NCBI RefSeq assembly: GCF_006864135.1
Contig: NZ_SADV01000013.1
Coordinates: 41,274-105,273, forward strand
Direction of reading: 5' to 3'
DNA length: 64,000 nt
Source of the DNA: Lysinibacillus sphaericus
GTDB taxonomy: Bacteria > Bacillota > Bacilli > Bacillales_A > Planococcaceae
Positions 35,675 through 44,140 of the stretch are shown in pieces. The notes under the pieces were generated by a model. It made no database searches and was not told the DNA's origin. It saw only the letters and a list, made by a program, of their open reading frames with translations. Numbering within the stretch: position 1 is the first letter of the stretch; each line of letters starts with the position of its first letter. The translations under genes and the position numbers were made by a program.

Positions 35675-35874
35675 GATTGTTTTCTCCCAACTATAAAGTA
35701 CGCAATCGATCCAATAATATTTGTAAAAATAATAAGAAACGCCCATAAAACTTTAGGCCCATTTGTTGCATGGACTTTGCGTAAATCAACTAAAGCTACA
35801 ATCATTAAAATAAATTGAACTACTATTAGTGGTGCTATGACTGCCCACGGAACTTTCGCTAATTCCTCCATCAT
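35671..35874 (-). CDS. PLDc_N-domain two-helix membrane protein (YxlE-like)
   Basis: A 67-residue protein with two membrane helices (about 10-30 and 43-62) joined by LRKVHATNGPKVLWAF, the PLD-nuclease N-terminal domain pattern also found in YxlE. B. subtilis YxlE takes part in negative control of SigY. Here it leads the cassette and its stop overlaps the ATPase start. The ribosome site GAGGTGA lies upstream of the ATG pair at 35872-35874. Confidence 0.88.
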   Translation of the reverse strand: MMEELAKVPWAVIAPLIVVQFILMIVALVDLRKVHATNGPKVLWAFLIIFTNIIGSIAYFIVGRKQS

Positions 35875-35966
35875 ATAGATTCACCTCACCTTTGTTATAT
35901 TATCACTATAACAAAATCCGTTCTAAAGTGTATAGCACAAATTTATGTATCTGCTGTTAAAAATAA

Positions 35967-36075
35967 TCCGGCTAAGCACTTTCTCGGGGTGTCCAATGAG
36001 TCGCATCGCTTGTGCTACAAGATCTCATCCGTGACGCTAATCCCCAAGGAGTCACTTAGCCTTCACTCTGATCAA
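35967..36075. repeat. Dispersed repeat A, copy 5 (degenerate)
   Basis: Contains GGCTAAGCACTTTCTCGGGG, TGTCCAATGAGTCGCATCGC, TGACGCTAATCCCCAAGGAG and TCACTTAGCC in the order of the complete element at 48442. No C or E modules are inserted. It sits downstream of the unrecognised 561-residue gene. Confidence 0.65.
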
Positions 36076-36123
36076 TTTAACAAATATCATCTATATGTTT
36101 CTTCCACCTAAATCGGGTATGCA

Positions 36124-37809
36124 TTAATTTGAAGCAAAACCGTTAGAACCATCGACTGCTAACGCCATAGCTAAAGCGTAGAATGTGCGACGTGCTCCAG
36201 CGCAGTTTGGAGATTCTTTATCAGTAGTAGTTAGGTCTGTAGCCGAGCTAACAGTCCCATCTGTATTTGAAGCATCGGCTAATATATCTAAGCGAGCTAA
36301 ATCCCAAAGACCTGAACGATCGTGTGATGGGAAGGCATTTTGACCATGCAATGCTCGACCAACTTCAAGTTGGAGTTTAATTGCTTCCCCGATTTTATTA
36401 TTAATACTTGTAAATCCTTGACCTGCGAATCCTGGATAAACATTGAACAATCCGACCATGGCTTGATTGATCCCCTCCCCCTTATTAGGTATTTGCCATG
36501 GATTTTTAATCAACTCGGATGAACCTAACATTGCGTTTTCTGGAATGTACATACCCCAATATTTAGCTTGGCTAAACGAATTATCCATTAAAGTATTTTT
36601 GATAATTGAATAGTTTGTAAATATATCTTGGTAAGTATTAATCATCTGAACTACCATAATTCCAGAATCTGAATCAGAATTTGGAACAAGATTGTACCAT
36701 GATGAAACTGTTGGATTTTCAATCAAGCTTGCAAAGATTTGTAAGAATGTTATTGCAAATGTATTATATGCCGGAGAATCAAATCGAGATCGCAGCATAT
36801 TATTCGTTAAGTTTACTTCGGAATATCCATGAACCGGAAGAACTCTTTTAGCAGTTAATGCATCGTTAAATGGCTCTTGTTGGAAACACCCTTTAGCATC
36901 ATTAGCAACTAACGTATTAGAACCCCAATGAGTATAGCTAAGAACATCTCTGATTGCATTTTTCAAGTTATATGCAGGATTTAATGAAGCTCCAGTTTTA
37001 TTCACTTTTACATCATAAACATGTGCCGCCATCCATAATGCAATTGTATTTAGCGATTCGTTAAGAATAAATCGCTCGTTTTTAGTGTTGAAATAGGAAT
37101 GGTGATCTATATAATCTCTATCACTTGTTCCTGGTTGAATACCAGCAAAAGAAACTTGTCCTGAGCTATCAAGAACTGTTGGCATCTCTAAGTATTTTTT
37201 TTGAGGATCTGTGGATAAATCTGCGGTAGTTATCCAGTATCCTATTTGACCCGAATATGGTCCAGTAGCAAAACGGTACGCTTTTTCTGAGTCATTATAT
37301 GTCCAAGCAGACGGAGTCCGATGATACATTAACGCATAGTTTTCTTTATAACTTAATACTTCATTAGCAAAATAGTCTCGGTATCGATCTAACAACTCAT
37401 CTACATTAGAAAGTGATACATCGCTTTGAGATTCATCCAACTTCTTAAGCATCGCTACACCAAGATAAATAAAGCCTGCTAATGGATTGATTGACGGGAA
37501 ATTATATGTTCTTTTTAAAAGTTTAGGAATAACAGCATTAACCACTTCTTTGTAAACGGCATCACGCTCTCCGACCAATGCCTTTTGTTGAGCGAACTGT
37601 GCACAGAACATCATTAATTGCCCAACACCTTGTTGATATGTGGAAGCATCACTTGTACCATTTAATAAATGATTCTGGAAAAATTTCCGCACTCGTGGAT
37701 ATCGACCTTTATCCTTCTTATAAGGATGGTTTACAGATACCTGCTCGTTAGACAATAGAAAAGCTTCAGTAAAGGCTTGAGCCTCTTGTAAGGGTGTAAA
37801 TGTAGTCAA
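36124..37809 (-). CDS. Large protein of unknown family
   Basis: I do not recognise this protein. The best start is TTG 37809, six bases after AGGAGTG, giving 561 residues (MTTFTPLQEAQAFTEAFLLS); GTG 37818 is within the ribosome site. There is no signal peptide or membrane span. The first 170 residues are largely helical; the rest is rich in Asn, Tyr, Trp and Ser (NYALMYHRTPSAWTYND; YIDHHSYFNTKNERFILNES; HWGSNTLVANDAKGCFQQE; ENAMLGSSELIKNPWQIPN), suggesting a large folded domain, perhaps of the alpha/alpha-barrel or beta type. The end GARRTFYALAMALAVDGSN is mildly hydrophobic. It stands alone, 180 bp upstream region AT-rich, beside a repeat element. A secreted-enzyme-like or crystal/toxin-like nature is possible but unsupported. 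Confidence 0.75.
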   Translation of the reverse strand: MTTFTPLQEAQAFTEAFLLSNEQVSVNHPYKKDKGRYPRVRKFFQNHLLNGTSDASTYQQGVGQLMMFCAQFAQQKALVGERDAVYKEVVNAVIPKLLKRTYNFPSINPLAGFIYLGVAMLKKLDESQSDVSLSNVDELLDRYRDYFANEVLSYKENYALMYHRTPSAWTYNDSEKAYRFATGPYSGQIGYWITTADLSTDPQKKYLEMPTVLDSSGQVSFAGIQPGTSDRDYIDHHSYFNTKNERFILNESLNTIALWMAAHVYDVKVNKTGASLNPAYNLKNAIRDVLSYTHWGSNTLVANDAKGCFQQEPFNDALTAKRVLPVHGYSEVNLTNNMLRSRFDSPAYNTFAITFLQIFASLIENPTVSSWYNLVPNSDSDSGIMVVQMINTYQDIFTNYSIIKNTLMDNSFSQAKYWGMYIPENAMLGSSELIKNPWQIPNKGEGINQAMVGLFNVYPGFAGQGFTSINNKIGEAIKLQLEVGRALHGQNAFPSHDRSGLWDLARLDILADASNTDGTVSSATDLTTTDKESPNCAGARRTFYALAMALAVDGSNGFASN

Positions 37810-37972
37810 TCGATTCACTCCTAAATTTGTATTTTTAACTTACAAACATAAAAGTGAATTATATTTTCAAAAATAAACCAATTTATTAATTTTGATTTTT
37901 TGATCGCCATAGTATGGGGTTATACATCCACCCCCGCAAAGAGCAAAAATGTATAATTCACTAACTAAAAAA

Positions 37973-38012
37973 GAAGATGTACCAAAGTTGAAAAAACTAT
38001 TGGTACATCTTC
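37973..38012. terminator. Terminator of the kinase-phosphatase operon
   Basis: GAAGATGTACCAA (37973-37985) pairs perfectly with TTGGTACATCTTC (38000-38012), with TTTTTTAG on the minus side, five bases past the phosphatase stop. Confidence 0.85.
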
Positions 38013-38016
38013 TCTT

Positions 38017-38445
38017 TTATTTGTATAGCTTCTGCAAAGCATCTGCCATTTTTGGACGAATTGTTACTTGTGGACGGGCTTTCTTTACCGCCCCTTCCGC
38101 TTCCTCTAGAGAATTGGCCATGCCAAGCTCCATTAATACAGCAGTGGCAGCCACTCCTGCGCGACCTCCCCCGCTTCCGCAATGGAAGTACACTTTTTGT
38201 CCATTCTCATAGGCAGAAACAATTTCTTTCGCAACTTTTTCAATTGATGGTGCAACTATGTCCTCATCTGCAATTGGCATATGCTTGTACGCATATGAAG
38301 CCGCTTCTTGCTCCTCTTTAGATAAGCCATTTACTCGAACATCAATCACGATATCAACCGTTTCTTGTTCAAAAGCTAAATCTGCATCTTTCGCACCGCC
38401 AAAGAATAATCGATCCTTCACTAATACATCGTAATTTTTCTCCAT
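38017..38445 (-). CDS. Dual-specificity / tyrosine-phosphatase-like protein
   Basis: From ATG 38445 the protein has 142 residues. The P-loop VYFHCGSGGGRAG supplies the CX5R motif (HCGSGGGR) of cysteine-dependent phosphatases, near residue 100; the general-acid loop may be MPIADEDIVAPS. It lies 20 bp after a PfkB-type sugar kinase, so it may act on a phosphosugar or on a regulatory phosphoprotein. The short ADP-ribosyl-like DSP fold is typical of bacterial members. Substrate unknown. Confidence 0.85.
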   Translation of the reverse strand: MEKNYDVLVKDRLFFGGAKDADLAFEQETVDIVIDVRVNGLSKEEQEAASYAYKHMPIADEDIVAPSIEKVAKEIVSAYENGQKVYFHCGSGGGRAGVAATAVLMELGMANSLEEAEGAVKKARPQVTIRPKMADALQKLYK

Positions 38446-38465
38446 TGTATGCACGCTCCAAACGA

Positions 38466-39413
38466 CTATTTAAGTAAATGTTTAATATCATCATAAAATG
38501 GAAGAGCTGTTAATGCCCCTGCTTTAGTGGCTGCTAAAGCACCCAGCTTATTGCCAAAGCTTACACAACGAACAAGTTCCTCTTCCGTTGTAGGTAAACC
38601 ATTGTAATGAACATCGCGTAATACACCGGCCATAAATGCATCTCCAGCACCTGTAGTATCTACTGGCACAACCTTTTCTGTCGGTACATGGATAACCTCA
38701 CCATTTAATACCGCATATGTGCCATTTTCCCCTACTGTTACTAAAATAATGGGCACTAAATAACTGTTTAATTGCTCAATGCCCTCTTCCAAGCTAGTTG
38801 TTTCTGTTAGGAAAAATAATTCTTCATCAGTAACCTTTAAAATATCTACGTGCTCAAAAAATGACGTGATCGTTTCACGGCAAATCTGCTCACTGCTCCA
38901 GCGTAGAGGGCGAATATTCGCGTCCATTGCGATAATTGCCCCTTTTTCCTTTGCCAACTCTACAGCAGCACGTGTAGTATCAAGGGCTGTAGGATGGAAC
39001 ATTGTACCTGAGCACACAGTTAAAGCAGATGCATGTTTAAAAGCTGCTTCATTTAATTGGGTTGCTTCTACTTGTAAATCTGGCGTCTCATCGACATAAT
39101 CCTTAAAAATTCGCTCACATGCTTCCGTTAAATGTACATAAACACCGCTAACACGCTTCACAGGGTTAAATACCGCATAATCCAGGCTTACCCCTTCTTG
39201 TGCAAGGCCATCTCGAACAAACTGAGATCCTTCGTCATCTCCTGTGATCGTAATTAATGCAGATGGAGCACCGATACGGCTAATTCCCGCAGCAACATTT
39301 ACCGTTGCACCACCCATATATTTAGTAAAAGATGTATTTGTTACATCATCAGCGATATAGTCAATAAAAGCATCTCCATAAACTAAAATATAATCCTTAT
39401 CTTCCTTTGTCAT
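38466..39413 (-). CDS. PfkB-family carbohydrate kinase
   Basis: A 315-residue ribokinase-fold enzyme with both PfkB signatures: the N-terminal substrate region KYMGGATVNVAAGISRIG and the C-terminal catalytic block DTTGAGDAFMAGVL, where the Asp of GAGD is the base. Length and features fit fructokinase or a related sugar kinase. GGGAGGA precedes the ATG. It is the first gene of a two-gene operon with the phosphatase. The precise sugar cannot be read from sequence. Confidence 0.92.
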   Translation of the reverse strand: MTKEDKDYILVYGDAFIDYIADDVTNTSFTKYMGGATVNVAAGISRIGAPSALITITGDDEGSQFVRDGLAQEGVSLDYAVFNPVKRVSGVYVHLTEACERIFKDYVDETPDLQVEATQLNEAAFKHASALTVCSGTMFHPTALDTTRAAVELAKEKGAIIAMDANIRPLRWSSEQICRETITSFFEHVDILKVTDEELFFLTETTSLEEGIEQLNSYLVPIILVTVGENGTYAVLNGEVIHVPTEKVVPVDTTGAGDAFMAGVLRDVHYNGLPTTEEELVRCVSFGNKLGALAATKAGALTALPFYDDIKHLLK

Positions 39414-39496
39414 TGTTGTCCTCCCGAAACTCTAGTCATTATAGATTAACACGAAATCAGATATCGTATAAAGTTTTAAACTTTCGGAATAATAAT

Positions 39497-39692
39497 CAAT
39501 TATGCCTTGGCATAATTGCGTCTGGAATCGGCTTTGTGCTTAGGCCTGCACGATGCAGGTCAGTTAGCCATTATCGCATGGATGCGATGGTTTTAGGCTA
39601 ACATCCCCTAAGAACTTCTTTCCGATTCCGTGACATCCGCCGGAGGCTTTAACTTCTTTCGGCGGGTATTTGGCACCCGCCGAAAGAAGTTA
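39497..39692 (+). repeat. Composite repeat B, copy 4
   Basis: Begins with the AATTATGCC/GGCATAATT palindrome and GTCTGGAATCGGCTTTGTGC (shared with B1), then a 68-bp insertion including the E-type hairpin GTTAGCC-ATCGCAT-ATGCGAT-GGCTAAC (39563-39602), then AAGAACTTCTTTCCGATTCC, GTGACATCCGCCGGAGGCTT, and a terminator-like stem CTTTCGGCGGG/CCCGCCGAAAG. It lies downstream of nothing but upstream of both flanking genes. Confidence 0.82.
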
Positions 39693-39784
39693 ATGATGCC
39701 ATCAGAATATCACCATTTACTCAAAAACTTGAGTCATCCTCTATCTTTGTTATACTTGCCTATAGAAAGGTAGGGATTTTGACA

Positions 39785-40348
39785 ATGAGTATTACAATTC
39801 GACAAGCGCAACCACAGGATGCCCATGCCGTTGTACCATTAATTATTGATGCGATTGGTGATATTGCCAACCGTTTAACAGGTGAACAAACAGCGAAAGC
39901 CGTTGAACAAGAACTTACTGTACTATTCAAACGTGAGGACAATCGACATTCCTATTTAAATACTTTTGTTGCTGTTGAAAATGGGCAAGTATTAGGAACT
40001 CTTGTTTACTATAATGGTGTCGAAGCCATTCATATGGATGCAAATCTCGTAAAATGGCTTGAAGAGAAAAATGCGCCTTCTATCATCATCGATAAAGAGG
40101 CTCATGAAGATGAATATTATATTGATACTATTTGTGTAGCACCAGAAGCTCGTGGTAAAGGAATAGGAACATTATTACTGCAATTCGCCATAGAGGAAAC
40201 ACAAAAACGAGGCTATACAAAATTATCATTAAATGTTGAAACGGAAAAAGAGGACGCTCGTCGCCTTTATGAACGCATGGGCTTTGTCACTACAGAGCCA
40301 TGGTCCATAATTGATGAACCATTTCATCATATGGTAAAGCAATTTTAG
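39785..40348 (+). CDS. GNAT-family N-acetyltransferase
   Basis: A protein of about 187 residues from ATG 39785 (TTG 39779 is an alternative). The acetyl-CoA-binding block IDTICVAPEARGKGIGTLLLQFAIEE has the QRxGxG-type RGKGIG loop, followed by KLSLNVETEKEDARRLYERMGF, the last beta-strand and helix of the GNAT fold. Substrate unknown. The EamA transporter gene begins 4 bp after its stop, so they are co-transcribed. Confidence 0.92.
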   Translation: MSITIRQAQPQDAHAVVPLIIDAIGDIANRLTGEQTAKAVEQELTVLFKREDNRHSYLNTFVAVENGQVLGTLVYYNGVEAIHMDANLVKWLEEKNAPSIIIDKEAHEDEYYIDTICVAPEARGKGIGTLLLQFAIEETQKRGYTKLSLNVETEKEDARRLYERMGFVTTEPWSIIDEPFHHMVKQF

Positions 40349-40351
40349 GAA

Positions 40352-41284
40352 GTGAAACAAAAAAACATGAAGAAAAATTTATTATATCCTCTTTTAATTG
40401 TCATTGCTTCTAGTAGCTACGGTGTACTATCGACAATTGTCAAAGTAGCTATGCAGCATGGCTTTACAACAGGAGAGGCAGTATCAAGTCAATATATTAT
40501 TGGCTTTATGCTTGTTGCGACAATTTTTATAGTGACACAAAGACAATTACCGAAGCTCTCTAAAAAGGGACTGCTTATTTTGGTGTGCGCCGGGATATTT
40601 ACCGGAACTACAGGAATTATATACGGCGAATCATTAAAGTATCTACCAGCTTCTCTTGCAGTAGTAATGCTCTTCCAATTCACGTGGATCGGCTTATTAA
40701 TAGATTGCGCCCTTCATAAACGCTTACCAAGTCGGACTGAAGTGATTTCCATCATTGTATTATTTGCTGGAACGATTTTAGCCGCTGGCGTACTAAATGT
40801 AGATTTAAGCGATATTCCTATTCAAGGCTGGCTACTAGGTTTTGCTGCTGCCTTTACTTTTGCTTGCTTTATTCAATTTAACTCTCGTCATGTGGAGGGT
40901 ATTACAACGACATCACGCGTGCTGATTGTTTCTTTTGTCGCCCTTATCATTATTGGAATTTTCCTAAACCCTGAGGTTCTTTGGAACGGCAAATTATTCG
41001 CCGGAGGGTTATGGAAATTTGGACTAGCACTGGGGCTCTTCGGTATTATTTTGCCAATTTATTTATTCTCTATAGCTGTTCCGAAAGTGGGAGGAGCTCT
41101 TGCCTCTATTTTAAGTGCTATGGAGTTGCCCGTTGCCGTAACCGTTTCAGTTATTGTTCTCCATGAGCCATTAACTTCTTTACAAATAGCGGGTATTATT
41201 TTAGTTATTTTAGGTATGATGCTACCGACAATACTTTCGCAGCGACGACAAAAGGGAAAATCTTTAGAGCCTGTCAGTAAGTAA
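40352..41284 (+). CDS. EamA-family (DMT) transporter
   Basis: A 310-residue membrane protein with ten helices in two EamA repeats: SYGVLSTIVKVAMQHG...GIIYGESLKYLPASLAVVMLFQFTWIGLLID, then GFAAAFTFACFIQFNSRHVEG...PKVGGALASILSAMELPVAVTVSVIVLHEPLTSLQIAGIILVILGMM. The family exports metabolites such as amino acids. GTG 40352 is used here; ATG 40367 is possible. Coupled to the upstream acetyltransferase. Confidence 0.9.
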   Translation: MKQKNMKKNLLYPLLIVIASSSYGVLSTIVKVAMQHGFTTGEAVSSQYIIGFMLVATIFIVTQRQLPKLSKKGLLILVCAGIFTGTTGIIYGESLKYLPASLAVVMLFQFTWIGLLIDCALHKRLPSRTEVISIIVLFAGTILAAGVLNVDLSDIPIQGWLLGFAAAFTFACFIQFNSRHVEGITTTSRVLIVSFVALIIIGIFLNPEVLWNGKLFAGGLWKFGLALGLFGIILPIYLFSIAVPKVGGALASILSAMELPVAVTVSVIVLHEPLTSLQIAGIILVILGMMLPTILSQRRQKGKSLEPVSK

Positions 41285-41304
41285 ATACTTTAATCTAAAT
41301 TAGA

Positions 41305-41340
41305 AAGGGAGATGGATCATTTTTTTGATACATCTCCCTT
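41305..41340 (+). terminator. Terminator of the GNAT-EamA operon
   Basis: AAGGGAGATG (41305-41314) pairs with CATCTCCCTT (41331-41340), followed by AATTT; a weaker but stable stop, 21 bp after the EamA stop. Confidence 0.7.
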
Positions 41341-41357
41341 AATTTAAGTATGAACTT

Positions 41358-41582
41358 TTATAAACCAAGCGCTCGATACATGAACGCTGTAAATTGTACA
41401 CGTGTTACGTTTTCATTTGGTCTAAAATTGCCGTTTTCATCACCTAGTGCAATGTTATGGTCCGCTAGTGCGGCAATATTTTCACTCGTCCAGTATGATG
41501 GATCGATACGCTTTAGAAAATTTTCCCATTCTCTCCTTGATAGAGAGCGGATCACAACCGAACCCTGTTTGCCTAGAATCAT
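41358..41582 (-). pseudogene. SLH-domain remnant
   Basis: A 74-residue frame whose last 40 residues are a clean S-layer homology unit: IAALADHNIALGDENGNFRPNENVTRVQFTAFMYRALGL. SLH proteins have three such units plus a signal peptide and a large functional region; here only one unit is left, preceded by unrelated residues, with AAAGGG too far upstream of the ATG. It is best read as the tail of a deleted surface protein gene. Translation is doubtful. Confidence 0.65.
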
Positions 41583-41842
41583 GATTTAGAGATCCCTTTC
41601 AAAATCACCAAAATCAATATTTGTTCACTTACATATTCGCTATTCTATCCTCAAAACTCTTATACTTTAAACCTCCGCTACTTTAAAGCGTTTCCAACTT
41701 TAGTGAAGCACCATCGCTATCTAATATTTACTTAGCTACGATGAATATAATTATAATTTTTTAATTTTTCTAACATTAACGCTAAGTTTTAGGATTATAC
41801 TAATAGTATGTAAGTTTTTCACTATTAGGGAGGGGGAAGATT

Positions 41843-42934
41843 ATGCAGAAAACACGAATTTTCGGTTTTTTACTTGTGCTGATGCTTCTTGTCTTAGCTG
41901 CTTGTAGTAGTGACAAGGCTGCTACAAAAGATAGCGACAAAACGTCCAGTTCTGAAAAGACCGATGTAGCAGCTAAGCCATCTGGAAAGCTCGTTATTTA
42001 TACAGGGCGCGATGAAGAAATGGTGCAAAAAGTAATCGATCAGTTTAATGAAAAGTACCCGGACATTGAAGTGGAATTTTTAACGATGGGCGCACAGCAA
42101 ATTTTAGAACGCCTACGTGGTGAAAAAGCAAATCCTCAGGCTGATTTTTGGTGGGGCGGTACGCAATCTGCACTAACTGTCGGTGCCAATGAAGGTTTAC
42201 TTCAAGCTTGGAAGCCTAGTTTTAACGACTCGATTGATGCAGCTTATAAAGATGCGGATGGTCGTTGGTTTGGTGAAATGTTACTGCCAGAAGTCATTAT
42301 GATTAACAGTGATGTGTTAAAGAAAGATACAGGTCCACAAGATTGGGATGAATTATTAGATCCAAAGTGGAAAGATAAAATTTTAATTCGTGGTGTGTTA
42401 GCATCTGGGACGATGCGTACTATTTATTCATCTATGATTTTACGTCAAGGTGCAGATACACCTGAGAAAGGCTATGATTGGTTATTAAAATTAGATGCCA
42501 ACACGAAGGAATATACACAAGATCCGAATGCACTTTATTTAAAGATGACAAGACAAGAAGGCAGTGTTTCTTTATGGAATTTGCAAGATATTTTATTAAA
42601 GAAATATACGACTGATTATCCGTTTGATTATATTTATCCGAAAAGTGGTGCACCGATTTTAGTTGATGGTGTTGCTGTTGTCAACAATGCTAAAAACTTA
42701 GAGAATGCAAAGCTCTTCGTAGAGTTCTTATTTGAAAAGGGAATGGTGACTCAACTAGCAAACGATTACTATCAAATTCCTACTCGCTCAGATATCGATA
42801 AAGCTTCAATGCCTGAGTGGTATAAAGAATTAGACTTAAAAACTTTTGATATAGACTGGAAATTCATGTCTGATAAAGAAGCAGAATGGATGGAGTATTG
42901 GGATAACAATATTAAAGGACGCGGAAAAAAGTGA
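41843..42934 (+). CDS. ABC importer substrate-binding lipoprotein (ferric/phosphonate type)
   Basis: A 363-residue lipoprotein: signal with lipobox LAAC (Cys about 21), Ser/Lys-rich linker, then an SBP_bac_6/FbpA-AfuA fold: LVIYTGRDEEMVQKVIDQFNEKYPDIEVEFLTMGA, ADFWWGGTQSALTVGANEGLL, WFGEMLLPEVIMINSDVLKK, DWDELLDPKWKDKILI. Family members bind ferric ions, 2-aminoethylphosphonate, sugar phosphates or similar anions. The paired tyrosines that hold iron in FbpA cannot be located with confidence. GGGAGGGGG precedes the ATG. First gene of the operon. Confidence 0.92.
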   Translation: MQKTRIFGFLLVLMLLVLAACSSDKAATKDSDKTSSSEKTDVAAKPSGKLVIYTGRDEEMVQKVIDQFNEKYPDIEVEFLTMGAQQILERLRGEKANPQADFWWGGTQSALTVGANEGLLQAWKPSFNDSIDAAYKDADGRWFGEMLLPEVIMINSDVLKKDTGPQDWDELLDPKWKDKILIRGVLASGTMRTIYSSMILRQGADTPEKGYDWLLKLDANTKEYTQDPNALYLKMTRQEGSVSLWNLQDILLKKYTTDYPFDYIYPKSGAPILVDGVAVVNNAKNLENAKLFVEFLFEKGMVTQLANDYYQIPTRSDIDKASMPEWYKELDLKTFDIDWKFMSDKEAEWMEYWDNNIKGRGKK

Positions 42935-42989
42935 CCGATTATTAAAGATTTTTGACTCAAAAACACCTACAAATATTGTTCATATTTTT

Positions 42990-43019
42990 AAGCCTCGAGT
43001 ATATTTTTGCTCGAGGCTT
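42990..43019 (+). promoter_or_regulatory. Intercistronic stem-loop
   Basis: AAGCCTCGAG (42990-42999) pairs perfectly with CTCGAGGCTT (43010-43019) between the binding-protein and ATPase genes. No T tract follows, so it is more likely an RNA-stability or partial-termination element that lets the binding protein be made in excess. Confidence 0.65.
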
Positions 43020-43057
43020 CATGTAACTAATTTTCTAACGAGAAAGGAGCATTTCAG

Positions 43058-44128
43058 TTGAAAAGTGTCAAAATAAAAAATGTCTCTAAGAAATTCGGTC
43101 ACATTCATGGCGTAAAAGATTTAGATCTTCATATTAAAGCTGGTGAATTTTTCACCTTCCTCGGCCCAAGTGGTTGCGGGAAAACGACTACACTAAGAAT
43201 GATAGCCGGCTTTTATTACCCAACAGAAGGGAAAATTCTTTTTGATGATTTTGATGTGACAAGGCTTCAACCTAATAAACGGAATATCGGTATGGTGTTT
43301 CAAAATTATGCCCTCTTTCCACATATGACGGTAGATGAAAATATCGCCTTTGGATTACAAGTACGAAAATTTTCGAAGTCGGAAATCAAACAAAAGGTCG
43401 ACCGTATTAGAGGGCTTGTTCATTTATCGCAATATGGGAATCGGAAAATTAATGAATTATCTGGTGGTCAGCAGCAACGGGTCGCATTGGCAAGAGCACT
43501 TGTGATAGAGCCTGATATTTTATTGTTAGACGAGCCATTGTCGAATTTAGATGCTAAATTACGCGAAGAAACGCGCGTAGAAATAAAACGTATTCAATCC
43601 GAGCTTGGTGTTACAACCATCTATGTTACGCATGATCAAATGGAAGCTATGTCCATGTCAGATCGGATCATGGTCATGGAAAATGGGAACGTCAGACAAA
43701 TCGGTACTCCGCTAGAAATTTATAATCGACCTTCTAACCGCTTCGTCGCAGATTTTATTGGTGAGACAAACTTAATTGAGGCGACAATTGATGCTGTTAA
43801 TGGTGACGATATACAAGTAAAAACGGCAAGTGGACTTGTTTTGACTGGGCGAAAGCAACAAAGCTCCCCCACTTTCACGCATATGATTGGAGACAAAGTA
43901 TTTATTTCTATTCGCCCTGAATCCATTAATCAAGGTACTGGTGAAAACACATTAACAGGTAAAATCACTTTTGTTGAATTTACAGGAATAAGTGTGAACT
44001 ACATTGTAGAATGCCTAGATTTTTCACTAAAAGTAATGATTATCAATATGAACGGTCAACTTAAAAAAATTGGTGAAGACATCACCTTAAATATAGCCCA
44101 AGATTCACTGTATTTTTTGGGAGAATAG
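43058..44128 (+). CDS. ABC importer ATP-binding protein (FbpC/PotA type)
   Basis: A 356-residue ATPase starting at TTG 43058, nine bases after AAAGGAG. Walker A GPSGCGKTT, Q-loop FQNYALFPHMTVDENIAFGL, signature LSGGQQQRVA, Walker B ILLLDEPLSNLDAK, H-loop YVTHDQMEAM. The C-terminal 110 residues form a TOBE-like regulatory domain (VFISIRPESIN). It serves the adjacent permease and binding protein. Confidence 0.94.
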   Translation: MKSVKIKNVSKKFGHIHGVKDLDLHIKAGEFFTFLGPSGCGKTTTLRMIAGFYYPTEGKILFDDFDVTRLQPNKRNIGMVFQNYALFPHMTVDENIAFGLQVRKFSKSEIKQKVDRIRGLVHLSQYGNRKINELSGGQQQRVALARALVIEPDILLLDEPLSNLDAKLREETRVEIKRIQSELGVTTIYVTHDQMEAMSMSDRIMVMENGNVRQIGTPLEIYNRPSNRFVADFIGETNLIEATIDAVNGDDIQVKTASGLVLTGRKQQSSPTFTHMIGDKVFISIRPESINQGTGENTLTGKITFVEFTGISVNYIVECLDFSLKVMIINMNGQLKKIGEDITLNIAQDSLYFLGE

Positions 44129-44140
44129 GAGGGTAACAAC

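Noticed and set aside
36124..37809. Insecticidal toxin of the Lysinibacillus Bin, Mtx or Cry type
   Set aside because: No motif or block of these families can be recognised in the translation.
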